Shown here one piece after another: positions 8,455 through 17,594 of a stretch of DNA of 57,669 nucleotides; the stretch's first letter is position 1; every line of letters begins with the position of its first letter. The stretch is taken from the NCBI GenBank assembly GCA_036336695.1, contig JAYZFQ010000093.1:1-57669 (forward strand), written 5' to 3'. A program made the position numbers and the translations under genes. The notes beneath the pieces are model-generated. The model saw only the letters and a program-made list of their open reading frames with translations, was not told where the DNA came from and did no database searches. This stretch comes from GCA-2729515 sp036336695 (GTDB lineage Bacteria; Myxococcota_A; UBA9160; SMWR01).

Positions 8455-9411
8455 TCAGACTTCGAAGCGCTCGCCGAGAATCTCTTCGCTCATGGCCCAC
8501 AGGCGCACGGCCGCCTCGGGATCCACCGCGTAGTCCATGACCCCTTCCATCCCGTCCGGGTCCCGTGGCCCGGCGATGTGGCAATCCTCGAGGTAGCAAC
8601 CGCCCTGCCCATCCAGTTCCGGCGCCGTGGCGGCGTAGACCTGGGTGGCCGCTCCCGCCTCGGGCGGCTTGAACTGCAGTCCCTTGCCGCCGGGAACCCG
8701 GGCGTTCATCAGCGCGATGTCCTCCTTCTGGAGGTGACGCCCCAGTTCGGTCACGATCGCGCCCGGATGAATGCCGAAGGCGCGAACGCCCCGGCCCGCG
8801 AGTCTCCGGTCGAGTTCCACGGCATGAAGCACGTTGGCCGTCTTGGCCTGGCCGTAGGCCACCCACTTGTCGTACTCCGTGCGCTCGAAGTGCGGATCCT
8901 CGAAAAGCACTGGCGAGAACCGGTGCCCCCCGGAACTCACGTTCACGATCCGAGCGGGAGTTCCCGCTTCGAGCGCGGGCACCAACAACGCGGTGAGCAG
9001 GAAGTGTCCCAGATGGCACGTCGCGAACTGCATCTCCCAGCCCTCATCGGTGCGCGCCATCGGGCAGGCCATGACACCCGCGTTGTTGATCAGGATCGAG
9101 AGGCCGTCGTGGCTTGCGCGCCAGGTTTCGGCGAACCGCCGGACGCTCTCGGGGCGCTGCAACTCCAATTCCATCACTTCGACCGCCTGGTTCTCCGTAT
9201 CGGAACGGATCTCCGCCGCGACCTTTTCTCCCTTCGCAACATCCCGCGCCGTCAGTGTCACCGCGGCCCCGGCCTGAGCAAGGCCGCGGGCAGCCACCGC
9301 ACCGAGCCCCCCCGATGCGCCGGTCACGATCGCAGTACGACCGGACAGGTCGATGCCCTCCATTACCTCGTCCACTGTCGTTTCGAACCCGAAACCGGTT
9401 CGTTCGGCCAT
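8455..9411 (-). CDS. SDR, retinol-dehydrogenase/WW-oxidoreductase-like
   Basis: A 318-residue SDR longer than the classical type. The cofactor motif TGASGGLG is near residue 30, NNAG near 110, Ser in 'IVNVSSGGHRF', and the active-site YGQAK follows a 20-residue insertion (about residues 165-185), as in retinol-dehydrogenase/light-dependent-reductase-like SDRs. Arg in 'LTARD' after the second strand favours NADPH. The open frame reaches 9468, but ATG 9411 follows TAGGAGGTCTC and gives a sensible N-terminus (MAERTGFGFETTVDEV). The preceding thiolase stop lies only eight bases upstream, so the two are in one operon. An activity on a hydroxylated or ketone lipid is likely. Confidence 0.88.
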   Translation of the reverse strand: MAERTGFGFETTVDEVMEGIDLSGRTAIVTGASGGLGAVAARGLAQAGAAVTLTARDVAKGEKVAAEIRSDTENQAVEVMELELQRPESVRRFAETWRASHDGLSILINNAGVMACPMARTDEGWEMQFATCHLGHFLLTALLVPALEAGTPARIVNVSSGGHRFSPVLFEDPHFERTEYDKWVAYGQAKTANVLHAVELDRRLAGRGVRAFGIHPGAIVTELGRHLQKEDIALMNARVPGGKGLQFKPPEAGAATQVYAATAPELDGQGGCYLEDCHIAGPRDPDGMEGVMDYAVDPEAAVRLWAMSEEILGERFEV

Positions 9412-9419
9412 GAGACCTC

Positions 9420-10583
9420 CTAGATCCGTTCGAGGATGCTGGCCGTCGCCAGCGCACCGCCGCAACACATCGCGATCAGGGCCGTCGACCCGTTCGCGCG
9501 CTCGAGTTCGTGGAGCGCCGTCGTCACCAGGCGGCTTCCGGTCGCTCCCACGGGGTGTCCGAGCGCAATCGCACCGCCGTTCACGTTCACCTTGTCCATG
9601 TCGGGCTCGTGAACACTCGCCCAGGACAACACCACCGAGGCAAAGGCCTCATTCACCTCGAACCGATCGATGTCCGAGATCCGCATGCCCGATTTCTCGA
9701 GCACGCGTCCCGTGGCTTCGACGGGCCCGTCGAGGTGGTAGTAGGGATCCGAACCCACGAGCGCCTGGGCCAGGATCCGGGCGCGAGGACGCAAGCCTTC
9801 CGAACGCGCCCGCTCCTCGCTCATCCACAACACCGCAGCCGACCCGTCGGAGATCTGGGAACTGTTTCCGGCCGTGTGCATGCCCCCGGGCACCACCGGC
9901 TGCAACTTTGCGAGCCCCTCGGCCGTCGAGGCGCGGGGCCCCTGGTCCCGCTCCACGGCCTGGGTCTCCCCGGTGGGCGCCCCGTCCGCCCCAAAGAGCG
10001 GCGCGTCGACGACCAGGATCTCCCGGTCGAAGCGACCCTCCTCCTGAGCGCGCGCGGCGTTGTGCTGCGAGCGCAGGGCCAGCGCGTCGACGTCATCCCG
10101 GGTGATTCCGCGCTTTTCCGCGATTCGCTGGGCTGCGCCGAACTGGTCGGGCATATCCCATGGAAAGTCTTCGGTGCGCGAGGAACCCGGACCGTTCATG
10201 CCCTCGGAGCCCAGGGGCACCCGGCTCATGGCTTCGACACCGCAGGCCAGGCCCACGTCGATCGCGTCGGCCGCGATCAGGTTCGCGACGAAGTGATTGG
10301 CTTGCTGGCTCGAGCCACACTGGCAATCGACCGTGGTTCCCGGAACTTCGAAGGGAAGACCCGCGGCCAGCCAGGCATTTCGCGCGATGTTGAAGGACTG
10401 CTCTCCCGCCTTGGTGACGCAACCCCCGACGACCTGCTCCACCTTCCGCGGTTCGAGACCCGCGCGTTCGAGGACCCCTTTCTGGGCGAGCGCCAGGAGT
10501 TCTGTCGCGTGGAAGCCCGACATCCAACCCGCCCGTTTTCCGATCGGCGTACGAACGGCCTCGACGATTACCGGCTTCGCCAC
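9420..10583 (-). CDS. fadA5: Steroid side-chain thiolase, FadA5-like acetyl-CoA acetyltransferase
   Basis: A 387-residue thiolase. In Mycobacterium tuberculosis FadA5 cleaves the C24 3-oxo-steroid-CoA side chain, releasing acetyl-CoA. The catalytic triad is visible as Cys89 ('TTVDCQCGSSQQ'), His343 ('ALGHPVGATGSR') and Cys373 ('AMCCGGALAT'). These sit exactly four positions before the Cys93/His347/Cys377 that I recall for FadA5. Long stretches also match remembered FadA5 sequence, such as 'GKRAGWMSGFHATELL', 'AQALVGSDPYYHLDGPVEAT' and 'SWASVHEPDMDKVNVNGGAI'. The GTG start at 10583 is preceded by AAAGGAG. It is flanked by SDRs on the same strand. A general acetyl-CoA acetyltransferase is the alternative, but the FadA5-specific segments make the steroid thiolase more likely. 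Confidence 0.85.
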   Translation of the reverse strand: MAKPVIVEAVRTPIGKRAGWMSGFHATELLALAQKGVLERAGLEPRKVEQVVGGCVTKAGEQSFNIARNAWLAAGLPFEVPGTTVDCQCGSSQQANHFVANLIAADAIDVGLACGVEAMSRVPLGSEGMNGPGSSRTEDFPWDMPDQFGAAQRIAEKRGITRDDVDALALRSQHNAARAQEEGRFDREILVVDAPLFGADGAPTGETQAVERDQGPRASTAEGLAKLQPVVPGGMHTAGNSSQISDGSAAVLWMSEERARSEGLRPRARILAQALVGSDPYYHLDGPVEATGRVLEKSGMRISDIDRFEVNEAFASVVLSWASVHEPDMDKVNVNGGAIALGHPVGATGSRLVTTALHELERANGSTALIAMCCGGALATASILERI

Positions 10584-10656
10584 GACACAACTCCTTTCGA
10601 CCCCTGGTCCCTACCCTACCACCGCAGCCCCACGCGACGCGGCGCGCCTTTCGCCG

Positions 10657-11421
10657 CTAGCGCATGCCCCCCGCCACGATCAGGTCGGAACCGGTCATGA
10701 AGGACGAAGCGTCGCTGGCGAGGTAGAGCACGGATCCGATGATCTCGTCGGGATCCGCAACGCGCTTCTGGAGCGTCGCAGCGGCGGCCCCCGCGTTGAA
10801 GCCCGGCGCGCTCTTTTCCGCCCCGGCCATCATGTCGGTGGCGAATGGTCCGGGCGCCAGGGCATTCACGCGCACGCCACGGCCCGCCCACTCAGTCGCC
10901 ATGACGCGGGTCAGGTTGAGCAGCGCGGCCTTCGAAGACGAATAGGCGCCCACCCCGGCGCCGCCAAAATAGGCACCCACCGTGATCACGTTGACGATGC
11001 TGCCGCCGCCGTTCTCGGCCATTCGCGGCGCGACCTGCCCGGCCAGCCGCATGGGGCCCTTGAGATTCACGTCGTAGACCTTGTCCCAGAAGTCGGCGCT
11101 CATGTTTTCGACGGTCATGAACGCGGGGTTGATCCCCGCGTTGTTCACAAGAACGTCGATGCGCCCACACGCCTCCCAGGCACGCACGACGAGCGCATCG
11201 ATCTGATCCCAGTCTCCCATGTGACAGGCGACGCCGAGCGCCTCGGTCCCAGTCTGCTCGGCGATCTCTCGGGCCGCCGCATCGCAGGCTTCCTGCTTGC
11301 GACCCGTGACGACCACCGACGCGCCGGCTGCGGCCAGTCCGCGCGCCATGCTGTTCCCGATCCCCCGGGTTCCACCGGTGACGATGGCCACCTTGCCCGA
11401 CAGGTCGAAGATTTCGTTCAC
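10657..11421 (-). CDS. Short-chain dehydrogenase/reductase with Thr in place of the usual catalytic Ser
   Basis: A 254-residue classical SDR with TGGTRGIG at the N-terminus, NNAG near residue 90 and the YSSSK active site. The serine usually found in 'NvSS' is replaced: the strand reads 'IVNVITVGAYFGG', placing Thr at the catalytic serine position. Two GTG codons are possible starts. The one at 11430 overlaps the AAGGAG motif itself and so cannot use it, whereas GTG 11421 lies eight bases after AAGGAG and gives MNEIFDLSGKVAIVTGG, so 11421 is chosen. It lies 73 bases downstream-strand from the thiolase start and 19 bases after the next SDR. The substrate is unknown. Confidence 0.87.
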   Translation of the reverse strand: MNEIFDLSGKVAIVTGGTRGIGNSMARGLAAAGASVVVTGRKQEACDAAAREIAEQTGTEALGVACHMGDWDQIDALVVRAWEACGRIDVLVNNAGINPAFMTVENMSADFWDKVYDVNLKGPMRLAGQVAPRMAENGGGSIVNVITVGAYFGGAGVGAYSSSKAALLNLTRVMATEWAGRGVRVNALAPGPFATDMMAGAEKSAPGFNAGAAAATLQKRVADPDEIIGSVLYLASDASSFMTGSDLIVAGGMR

Positions 11422-11440
11422 GCTCTGCACTCCTTTTCGC

Positions 11441-12196
11441 TCAGGGAAGAACCGCCCCGCCGTTGACGCCGAGCAACTGCCCCGTCACCCAACTCGCCTC
11501 GTCGGACGCGAAATAGACGACGGCGTGTCCGACATCCTCCGGCGTCCCGAGTCGGCCCGTCGGCTGAGTCGCCGCGAGCCCCTGCACCGCCTCGGCATCA
11601 CCGACGTTCGACATCAGGCCGAGCGAGATCGTGTTCACGGTCACCCCGGTGGACGCGACTTCCATGGCGAGATGACGCTGAAAACCGATCGCGCCGGACT
11701 TGCCCGCACCGTACAGGGTGATGCCGATCGGAAGACCCGTCTGTCCCGCCCCCGACGAAATCGTGATGATCCGGCCGAAGCCGCGCTCGCACATCCCGTC
11801 AATCACCGCCTTGCAGCAGTTTGCCGGGCCGTAGAGATTGACGTCCACGAAACGGCGCCATTCACTCGCCGGCATGTCCCGGAACTGCATCAACGCCATG
11901 GTGGGGCCGCCCCCGGCATTGCCCGCGTTGTTCACGAGAATGTCGACGGGTCCGAGCGCCTCGCCGATGCGCGCGACACCGGCCTCGACAGCGTCGAGAC
12001 GGGTGACGTCGAAGACCGCCGGGATCGCTTCGCCGCCTTGGGCGGCGATCTGCTCGACGGTCTCCAGGGCCCGCTCCTCCACGAGATCGTTCACGGCAAC
12101 GCGGGCGCCCTGGACTGCAAGCGCGCGTGCGATCCCCACCCCCATTCCCTGTCCTGCCCCGGTGACCAGAGCCACGCGTCCCGTCAATTCGAACAT
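11441..12196 (-). CDS. Short-chain dehydrogenase/reductase
   Basis: A 251-residue classical SDR. TGAGQGMG forms the cofactor-binding turn near residues 12-19, 'VNDLVEE' supplies an Asp that favours NAD(H), NNAGNAGGG follows near 88, and Ser in 'ITISSGAGQTG' with YGAGK forms the active site. The start ATG 12196 has AGGAG eight bases upstream. The C-terminal 'SWVTGQLLGVNGGAVLP' is the normal SDR ending. It sits in the minus-strand operon between a nitroreductase and another SDR. It probably acts on a hydroxyacyl-CoA or hydroxysteroid, but this is context only. Confidence 0.9.
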   Translation of the reverse strand: MFELTGRVALVTGAGQGMGVGIARALAVQGARVAVNDLVEERALETVEQIAAQGGEAIPAVFDVTRLDAVEAGVARIGEALGPVDILVNNAGNAGGGPTMALMQFRDMPASEWRRFVDVNLYGPANCCKAVIDGMCERGFGRIITISSGAGQTGLPIGITLYGAGKSGAIGFQRHLAMEVASTGVTVNTISLGLMSNVGDAEAVQGLAATQPTGRLGTPEDVGHAVVYFASDEASWVTGQLLGVNGGAVLP

Positions 12197-12205
12197 CCCG
12201 CTCTC

Positions 12206-12850
12206 CTACCAGCGATTCCAGTGAGTGACTTCCGCCGCCGGCCTTCGCGGCGCGCGCTTGAATTCGGTTCCCACCGTGTAAGCGACAGGAAAGAGGCCGG
12301 CCTGGGTGTACTCCGCGTACGGAATGCCGAGCAGTTCTGCCGCCTCGGCTTCGCGGTGCAGGTGGACCGTGGTCCAGGCACTCCCGAGGCCACGGGCACG
12401 CAGAGCCAGCATGAAATTCCAGATGGCCGGAATCACCGAACCCCAAAGGCTCGCCTGGGAAAAGATGTCGAGTGAATCCATCCGCCCGGCAATGCAGGGG
12501 ATGAGAATGGCAGGAGACCGGTGCAGGTTTTCGGCCAGGTGCATCACGGACTCGGTCATGCGACCGAACCCCGGGTCTTGCTGCGCTCGCTCCGAGAGTC
12601 CCTGGCTCTCGTACACTTCGGAATACGCCGCAAGCGCCGCGTTATAGACGGCCGCGAGCCGTTCGATGGTGCCGCGGTCGTCGACGACGACCCATTGCCA
12701 CAACTGCATGTTCGAACCGTTGGGCGCCTGGAGGCCGACATCGAGGCATTCCTCGATGAGCGAGCGAGAAACCTCCCGGTCGAAATCGAGCCGCTTGCGC
12801 ACGGCCCGCGTGGTCGTCAGCAGTTCATCGGGCGTGAGCGAAAGCGTCAT
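12206..12850 (-). CDS. Nitroreductase-family FMN oxidoreductase
   Basis: A 214-residue member of the FMN-dependent nitroreductase superfamily. The N-terminal 'TRAVRKRLDFDREVSRSLIE' is the family 'R.S.R.f' FMN-phosphate-binding opening, 'APNGSNMQLWQWVVVDD' is the typical second FMN segment, and 'ALRARGLGSAWTT' is the C-terminal FMN-binding helix region. ATG 12850 follows AAGGAG. Proteins of this family reduce quinones, nitro groups or enone-type bonds with NAD(P)H. In a steroid-type neighbourhood an enone or quinone-like substrate is conceivable but unproven. The stop lies nine bases before the next SDR start in the same direction, so the pair is co-transcribed. Confidence 0.88.
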   Translation of the reverse strand: MTLSLTPDELLTTTRAVRKRLDFDREVSRSLIEECLDVGLQAPNGSNMQLWQWVVVDDRGTIERLAAVYNAALAAYSEVYESQGLSERAQQDPGFGRMTESVMHLAENLHRSPAILIPCIAGRMDSLDIFSQASLWGSVIPAIWNFMLALRARGLGSAWTTVHLHREAEAAELLGIPYAEYTQAGLFPVAYTVGTEFKRAPRRPAAEVTHWNRW

Positions 12851-12974
12851 TGGCGCTCCTTGCGATTTTCCCGGGCGCTGACGAGAAGCCGGACCGGCTG
12901 GCGCCCCCTCGGAGACGGAGCCTCGCCGAGCGCGCGCCGGAACCTTCGAAGAAAGCGCCCCGAGTCGAAGGTCA

Positions 12975-13802
<828 letters not shown>

Positions 13803-13830
13803 GTCTTCCTCCCCGGGCCGGGCAGTGTCC

Positions 13831-13868
13831 GACATTTACTTGACAAAGACAAAACGAATTCCCCAGTG
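13831..13868. promoter_or_regulatory. AT-rich divergent regulatory patch with a TTGACA hexamer
   Basis: In a 149-base divergent intergenic region between the SDR (minus) and LLM gene (plus), bases 13831-13862 are strikingly AT-rich for this genome and contain TTGACA at 13840-13845. No convincing -10 hexamer lies 16-18 bases downstream on the plus strand, so it may be a partial promoter or an operator (CTTGACAAAG is an imperfect inverted repeat). Weak evidence. Confidence 0.3.
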
Positions 13869-13951
13869 TGACCGGCCATGCGCTCCGAAAGCGACTCCAG
13901 GCCGCCGCAGAGCGCCGCAAAGCGCCATTCCCGGCCGGGAGAACGAGTACG

Positions 13952-14989
13952 GTGAACCGGGGCTTTCGGGTCTACTGCAGCATGGACGAGCGGATGCCCC
14001 TGTCCCAGGTGGCTGCGCACGCCCGTCGCGCCGAGGCACTGGGCTACGACGGGCTGTGCGTGCCCGAAGCCGTGCACGACGGGCTCGCGGCCGCGACCCT
14101 CGCACTCCACGCGACCACGCGACTCCGCGTGGCGACCAGCGTGTTGGTCGCCTTTCCGCGCAGCCCGATGACCACCGCCGTCGCCGCCTGGGGCCTGCAG
14201 GAAATGTCGGGCGGTCGTTTCGAACTGGGCCTGGGCTCCCAGGTGCGCGGAAACATCACGCGGCGGTACGGCGTCGCCTGGACTCCCCCGGCGCCGCGAA
14301 TGCGCGAATACGTCGCGGCGCTCCGGGCCATCTTCGATTGCTGGCAAAACGGCGGGGAACTCCAGTTCGAAGGCGAGCACTACCAACTGACGCGCATGCA
14401 ACCGTTCTTTCGCCCCGACCCCCTCGAACACCCGGCACTCCCGATCTATCTCGGGGGAATCGGACCGGCCATGACCGCGCTGGCCGGGGAGGTATCGGAC
14501 GGACTGATGACCCACCCGACGAACACGGCACCACGCTACATCCGCGAAGTCATCCGGCCGCGCCTCGCGCGCGGCGCCGAGCGTTCGGATCGCGACCCGG
14601 CCGAAGTTGCCCTGATGGTGGGACCGCTCACCGCGACCGGCCCGACCGCCGCCGACGTCGAGCGAGAGCGCGAGGACGTGCGCCAGATGCTGACCTTCCT
14701 CTACTCGACGCCGTCGTACTGGCCCAGCCTGGAAATCTTCGGCTGGAAGGAGCGCGGTGAGCACCTCCATCGGCTGACCCGGGAAGGGAAATGGGACGAC
14801 ATGCGAGACGTGGTCGACGATGCCATGCTCGACACGTTCTCTCCCACCGGCACCTACGCCGAAATCGCCGGTGTCCTGGCAGACTGGTACCGCGGCCTGA
14901 CCGACTGGATCCTCTTTCCACTGCCCAAGGATCCTGCCCGGGATGCGGATGCGGCCCAGGCCATCGGCCAACTGCGCGAAGATTCCTGA
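13952..14989 (+). CDS. LLM-class (luciferase-like) oxidoreductase, probably F420-dependent
   Basis: A 345-residue TIM-barrel protein of the luciferase-like monooxygenase/F420-dependent reductase superfamily. Typical segments are 'HARRAEALGYDGLCVPE' (first helix/strand), 'ATSVLVAFPRSPMTTAVAAWGLQEMSGGRFELGLGSQ' split over two strands, and 'LPIYLGGIGPAMTALAGEVSDGLM' for the phosphate-binding region. The family uses FMN or coenzyme F420. The start is uncertain: GTG 13952 gives a normal N-terminus, while the frame remains open to 13868. The stop lies 26 bases before a second LLM gene. It may act on an enone or hydroxy-lipid; no substrate can be named. Confidence 0.85.
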   Translation: MNRGFRVYCSMDERMPLSQVAAHARRAEALGYDGLCVPEAVHDGLAAATLALHATTRLRVATSVLVAFPRSPMTTAVAAWGLQEMSGGRFELGLGSQVRGNITRRYGVAWTPPAPRMREYVAALRAIFDCWQNGGELQFEGEHYQLTRMQPFFRPDPLEHPALPIYLGGIGPAMTALAGEVSDGLMTHPTNTAPRYIREVIRPRLARGAERSDRDPAEVALMVGPLTATGPTAADVEREREDVRQMLTFLYSTPSYWPSLEIFGWKERGEHLHRLTREGKWDDMRDVVDDAMLDTFSPTGTYAEIAGVLADWYRGLTDWILFPLPKDPARDADAAQAIGQLREDS

Positions 14990-15015
14990 ACCCCAGAAAC
15001 CAGGGAGCGTTTCCC

Positions 15016-16056
15016 GTGAAGCTCGGCCTCTTCCTCGACTACGCCGGAAAACAGTTCCGGCTTCCCATGGAGCGAATTCGCCTGGCCGAGAAACTCGGCT
15101 TCGACTCGCTCTGGACCGCCGAGGCCTACGGGTCCGACGCGCTCACGCCGCTCGGCTATCTCGCGGGACAAACCGAGCGGATCCGACTCGGAACCAGCAT
15201 CGCCCAGCTTGCCGGGCGCTCCCCTGCGATGTGCGCGATGCAGATGGCGACCGTCGACGAGCTGGCCGGGGGCGGCCGGGTCGTCTGCGGCCTCGGACTC
15301 TCCGGCCCCCAGATCGTCGAGGGATGGTACGGCCAGCCCTGGGGACGCCCCTACTGGCGCCTCCGGGATTACGTCACCATCGTGAGGAAGGTCCTGAAGC
15401 GCGAGGGGCCGGTGATCCACGACGGGCGGGAGATCGCACTGCCCTACACCGGCGAGGGCGCCCTGGGCATCGGCAAGCCGCTCAAGTCGATTCTCCACAC
15501 CAACCCGGACATTCCCATCTGGCTGGGAACCGGCAACGAGACGAATGTGAAACTCACCGCCGAGATTGCCGACGGCTGGATCCCGATGGGCTTCGTCCCC
15601 GGAATGATGAAGGTCTTCGAGCCGTGGCTCCAGGAGGGCTTTCGGCGCGCCGGCGGAGGAAAGTCCCTGGCGGATCTCGAGATCCAGGCTCAGACCCAGC
15701 TTGCCATCACCGACGACGTCCAGGGGGCGCTCGACGCCATGAAACCCCAGACAGCCCTCTACGTCGGCGGCATGGGGCACGAGAAGATGAACTTCCACAA
15801 GGACCAGATGGCGCGGCGCGGTTTCCCCGAAGCGGCGGAACGCATCCAGGAACTGTTCCTCGGCGGCGCTCGGGCCGAAGCGATCGCCGCCGTTCCCGAC
15901 GAGTACCTCGACCAGGGTGCATTGATCGGTCCCGTCGACCGCATCCGCAAGAAATGGTTCGGCTGGGAGGAATCGGGAGCTACCGGACTCACCCTGCACA
16001 CGCAGCAGGAGGAAGCCATGGAACTGGTGGCCGACCTGGCGGGGACGCGCCCCTAG
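15016..16056 (+). CDS. LLM-class F420-dependent oxidoreductase resembling Rv3520c of the cholesterol regulon
   Basis: A 346-residue LLM-family TIM barrel. Several segments match what I remember of Mycobacterium tuberculosis Rv3520c, a KstR-regulated protein of unknown function: 'TAEAYGSDALTPLGYL', 'RLGTSIAQLAGRSPAMCAM', 'GLGLSGPQIVEGWYGQPW', 'YTGEGALGIGKPLK', 'TALYVGGMGHEKMNFH' and 'VGPVDRIRKKW'-like 'IGPVDRIRKKWFGWE'. GTG 15016 follows CAGGGAG and starts the barrel at once (MKLGLFLDY); the longer upstream frame is rejected. It is co-directional with the preceding LLM gene. A redox step in steroid metabolism is inferred only from the Rv3520c likeness and the neighbours. Confidence 0.87.
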   Translation: MKLGLFLDYAGKQFRLPMERIRLAEKLGFDSLWTAEAYGSDALTPLGYLAGQTERIRLGTSIAQLAGRSPAMCAMQMATVDELAGGGRVVCGLGLSGPQIVEGWYGQPWGRPYWRLRDYVTIVRKVLKREGPVIHDGREIALPYTGEGALGIGKPLKSILHTNPDIPIWLGTGNETNVKLTAEIADGWIPMGFVPGMMKVFEPWLQEGFRRAGGGKSLADLEIQAQTQLAITDDVQGALDAMKPQTALYVGGMGHEKMNFHKDQMARRGFPEAAERIQELFLGGARAEAIAAVPDEYLDQGALIGPVDRIRKKWFGWEESGATGLTLHTQQEEAMELVADLAGTRP

Positions 16057-16057
16057 C

Positions 16058-16672
16058 TCAGGACGAGTGCGTCGCCACGCCCCGGTACATGTGGGCGAGC
16101 AGTCCAGGGCCCTTCGCGCGGAACCGCTCGAAAGAGGTCAACTCGAATCCGCCCGCTTCCACGAGGCGATCGATGCGGCGATTGATGTTGCAGCCATCGG
16201 AGAGGCGGCACCAGATCGGGTTGAGCCGGTCCTGCCAGCGCGCCGTGGTGTCCCCGGGCGCACGCCCGTGCTCGATGAAGACGTAGCGCCCCCCCGGCTT
16301 CAGGACGCGGCGCATTTCGGCAAGCGCGCGCGCGACTTCGGGAATCGAGCACAGGGTCCAGGTCGTGACGATGGAGTCGAAGCGCCCTGCATCGAAGGGC
16401 AGTTCGCCGTCGGCCCGCAGCGTGCAGCGTTCCAATGGAAACGGCGCCCGGGCGATCCGCTCCCCAACCTTCGGAACCGAAGACGCATCCATGGGGTCGA
16501 CCGCCGTCAAAGATCGGACGCCGGAACCGTAGTGCTCCAAGTTGCGCCCGGTGCCGAAGCCCACCTCGAGCACCTCGCCCTCGGCGGCTTCCAGGGCCTC
16601 GGGCCGCAGGTCGTCCATCATGCGCATCGCCCAGTCCAGGAACCGGGGCTTCAGGAAATCGCGGAGGGCCAT
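16058..16672 (-). CDS. Class I SAM-dependent methyltransferase (UbiE/Methyltransf_11 type)
   Basis: A 204-residue Rossmann-type methyltransferase. Motif I is 'EVLEVGFGTGRNLEHY' (about residues 28-43), 'LTAVDPMDAS' supplies the acidic residue for the SAM ribose, 'FDSIVTTWTLCSIPE' is motif IV, and 'RVLKPGGRYVFIEHG' is the post-motif strand. The C-terminal 'DGCNINRRI' is typical of small UbiE-like enzymes related to phospholipid N-methyltransferases. ATG 16672 is preferred; ATG 16699 adds nine residues and neither has a clear ribosome binding site. The open frame continues far upstream but only as an antisense shadow of the next gene. Its stop is one base from the stop of the convergent LLM gene. 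The methyl acceptor is unknown. Confidence 0.85.
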   Translation of the reverse strand: MALRDFLKPRFLDWAMRMMDDLRPEALEAAEGEVLEVGFGTGRNLEHYGSGVRSLTAVDPMDASSVPKVGERIARAPFPLERCTLRADGELPFDAGRFDSIVTTWTLCSIPEVARALAEMRRVLKPGGRYVFIEHGRAPGDTTARWQDRLNPIWCRLSDGCNINRRIDRLVEAGGFELTSFERFRAKGPGLLAHMYRGVATHSS

Positions 16673-16765
16673 CCCGGGTAGGATGACCGGAAGGCCCATC
16701 GATCGCCACGGGCAGGCTAAGATGGCCTGCCGACCCCGCCCGTACCGAAGAGGAGTCCCCCCGCC

Positions 16766-17569
16766 ATGTCCGAGCCCGTCGTCATCGTCGAAAAGGACGG
16801 CCACACCCAGATCGTCACCCTGAATCGCCCGGAAAAGCGCAACGCGGTGAATTCCGAGGTGATGTGCCGGCTCTACGACGCCTGGGTCGCTCTCGACGAG
16901 GACGATGATCTCCGGGTGGCCATCCTCACCGGGCGCGGCAATACCTTCTGCGCCGGCATGGACCTGGCCGAGATCGGCAAGATGCGAACCGGCAAACCCG
17001 ACAACGAGTACATGGAGCGGGTTCTCAAGAACAACGAAATGATCATGGGCGCCTGGCTCAAGACCTACCGCCCCCGCAAGCCCGTGATCCTGGCCGCCGA
17101 AGGTTTCGCCCGGGCCGGCGGGACCGAAATCCTCCAGGGCACGGACATCCGCGTCGCGGGAGAAAGCGCCATGTTCGGCGTCACCGAAGTCCAGCGCGGG
17201 TTGTTCCCGATGGCCGGCTCCGCCGTGCGCCTGCGGCGGCAGATCCCCTACGCCGTGGCGGCCGAGATGCTGCTGACCGGTGAAGACCTCCCGGCCCACC
17301 GCGCCCACGAACTCGGCTTGATCAACCACGTCGTACCCGACGGACAAGCCCTCGCCAAGGCGCGGGAGATCGCGAACCGGATCGCGGAAAACGGCCCCCT
17401 CGCGGTGAAAGCGATCCTCGCCACGTTGCGCGAAACCGAAACGCTTTCGGAAGCAGAGGCCTTCGAAATCGAGACGCGCTACGGCATGGAGGCCATGACC
17501 TCCGAGGACGCCGCAGAGGGTCCGCGCGCGTTCCTGGAAAAGCGCAAGCCCGTATTCAAGGGACGCTGA
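16766..17569 (+). CDS. echA19: Steroid side-chain enoyl-CoA hydratase, EchA19-like
   Basis: A 267-residue crotonase-family protein. Known EchA19 of M. tuberculosis hydrates the C22-ene of the C24 steroid-CoA side chain, the step before dehydrogenation and FadA5 thiolysis. The oxyanion-hole segments are 'FCAGMDLAEIG' and 'ARAGGTEILQG'. Several blocks agree with remembered EchA19: 'GGTEILQGTDIRVAGESAMF', 'GSAVRLRRQIPY', 'VVPDGQALAKA' and 'NGPLAVKAIL.TLRETE'. The Glu in GGTE is the conserved first catalytic glutamate; the second lies in 'FGVTEVQRG'. ATG 16766 follows AAGAGGAG. It is followed by a carboxyltransferase gene after 25 bases. A generic enoyl-CoA hydratase role is the alternative. Confidence 0.82.
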   Translation: MSEPVVIVEKDGHTQIVTLNRPEKRNAVNSEVMCRLYDAWVALDEDDDLRVAILTGRGNTFCAGMDLAEIGKMRTGKPDNEYMERVLKNNEMIMGAWLKTYRPRKPVILAAEGFARAGGTEILQGTDIRVAGESAMFGVTEVQRGLFPMAGSAVRLRRQIPYAVAAEMLLTGEDLPAHRAHELGLINHVVPDGQALAKAREIANRIAENGPLAVKAILATLRETETLSEAEAFEIETRYGMEAMTSEDAAEGPRAFLEKRKPVFKGR

Positions 17570-17594
17570 AGCGCAACGGACTGATCGGACGACC

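Noticed and set aside
13840..13868. Possible KstR2-type operator (CAAG/CTTG) near 13840
   Set aside because: The half-sites are in the wrong order and spacing (CTTGACAAAG). It is kept only as a weak AT-rich promoter patch.
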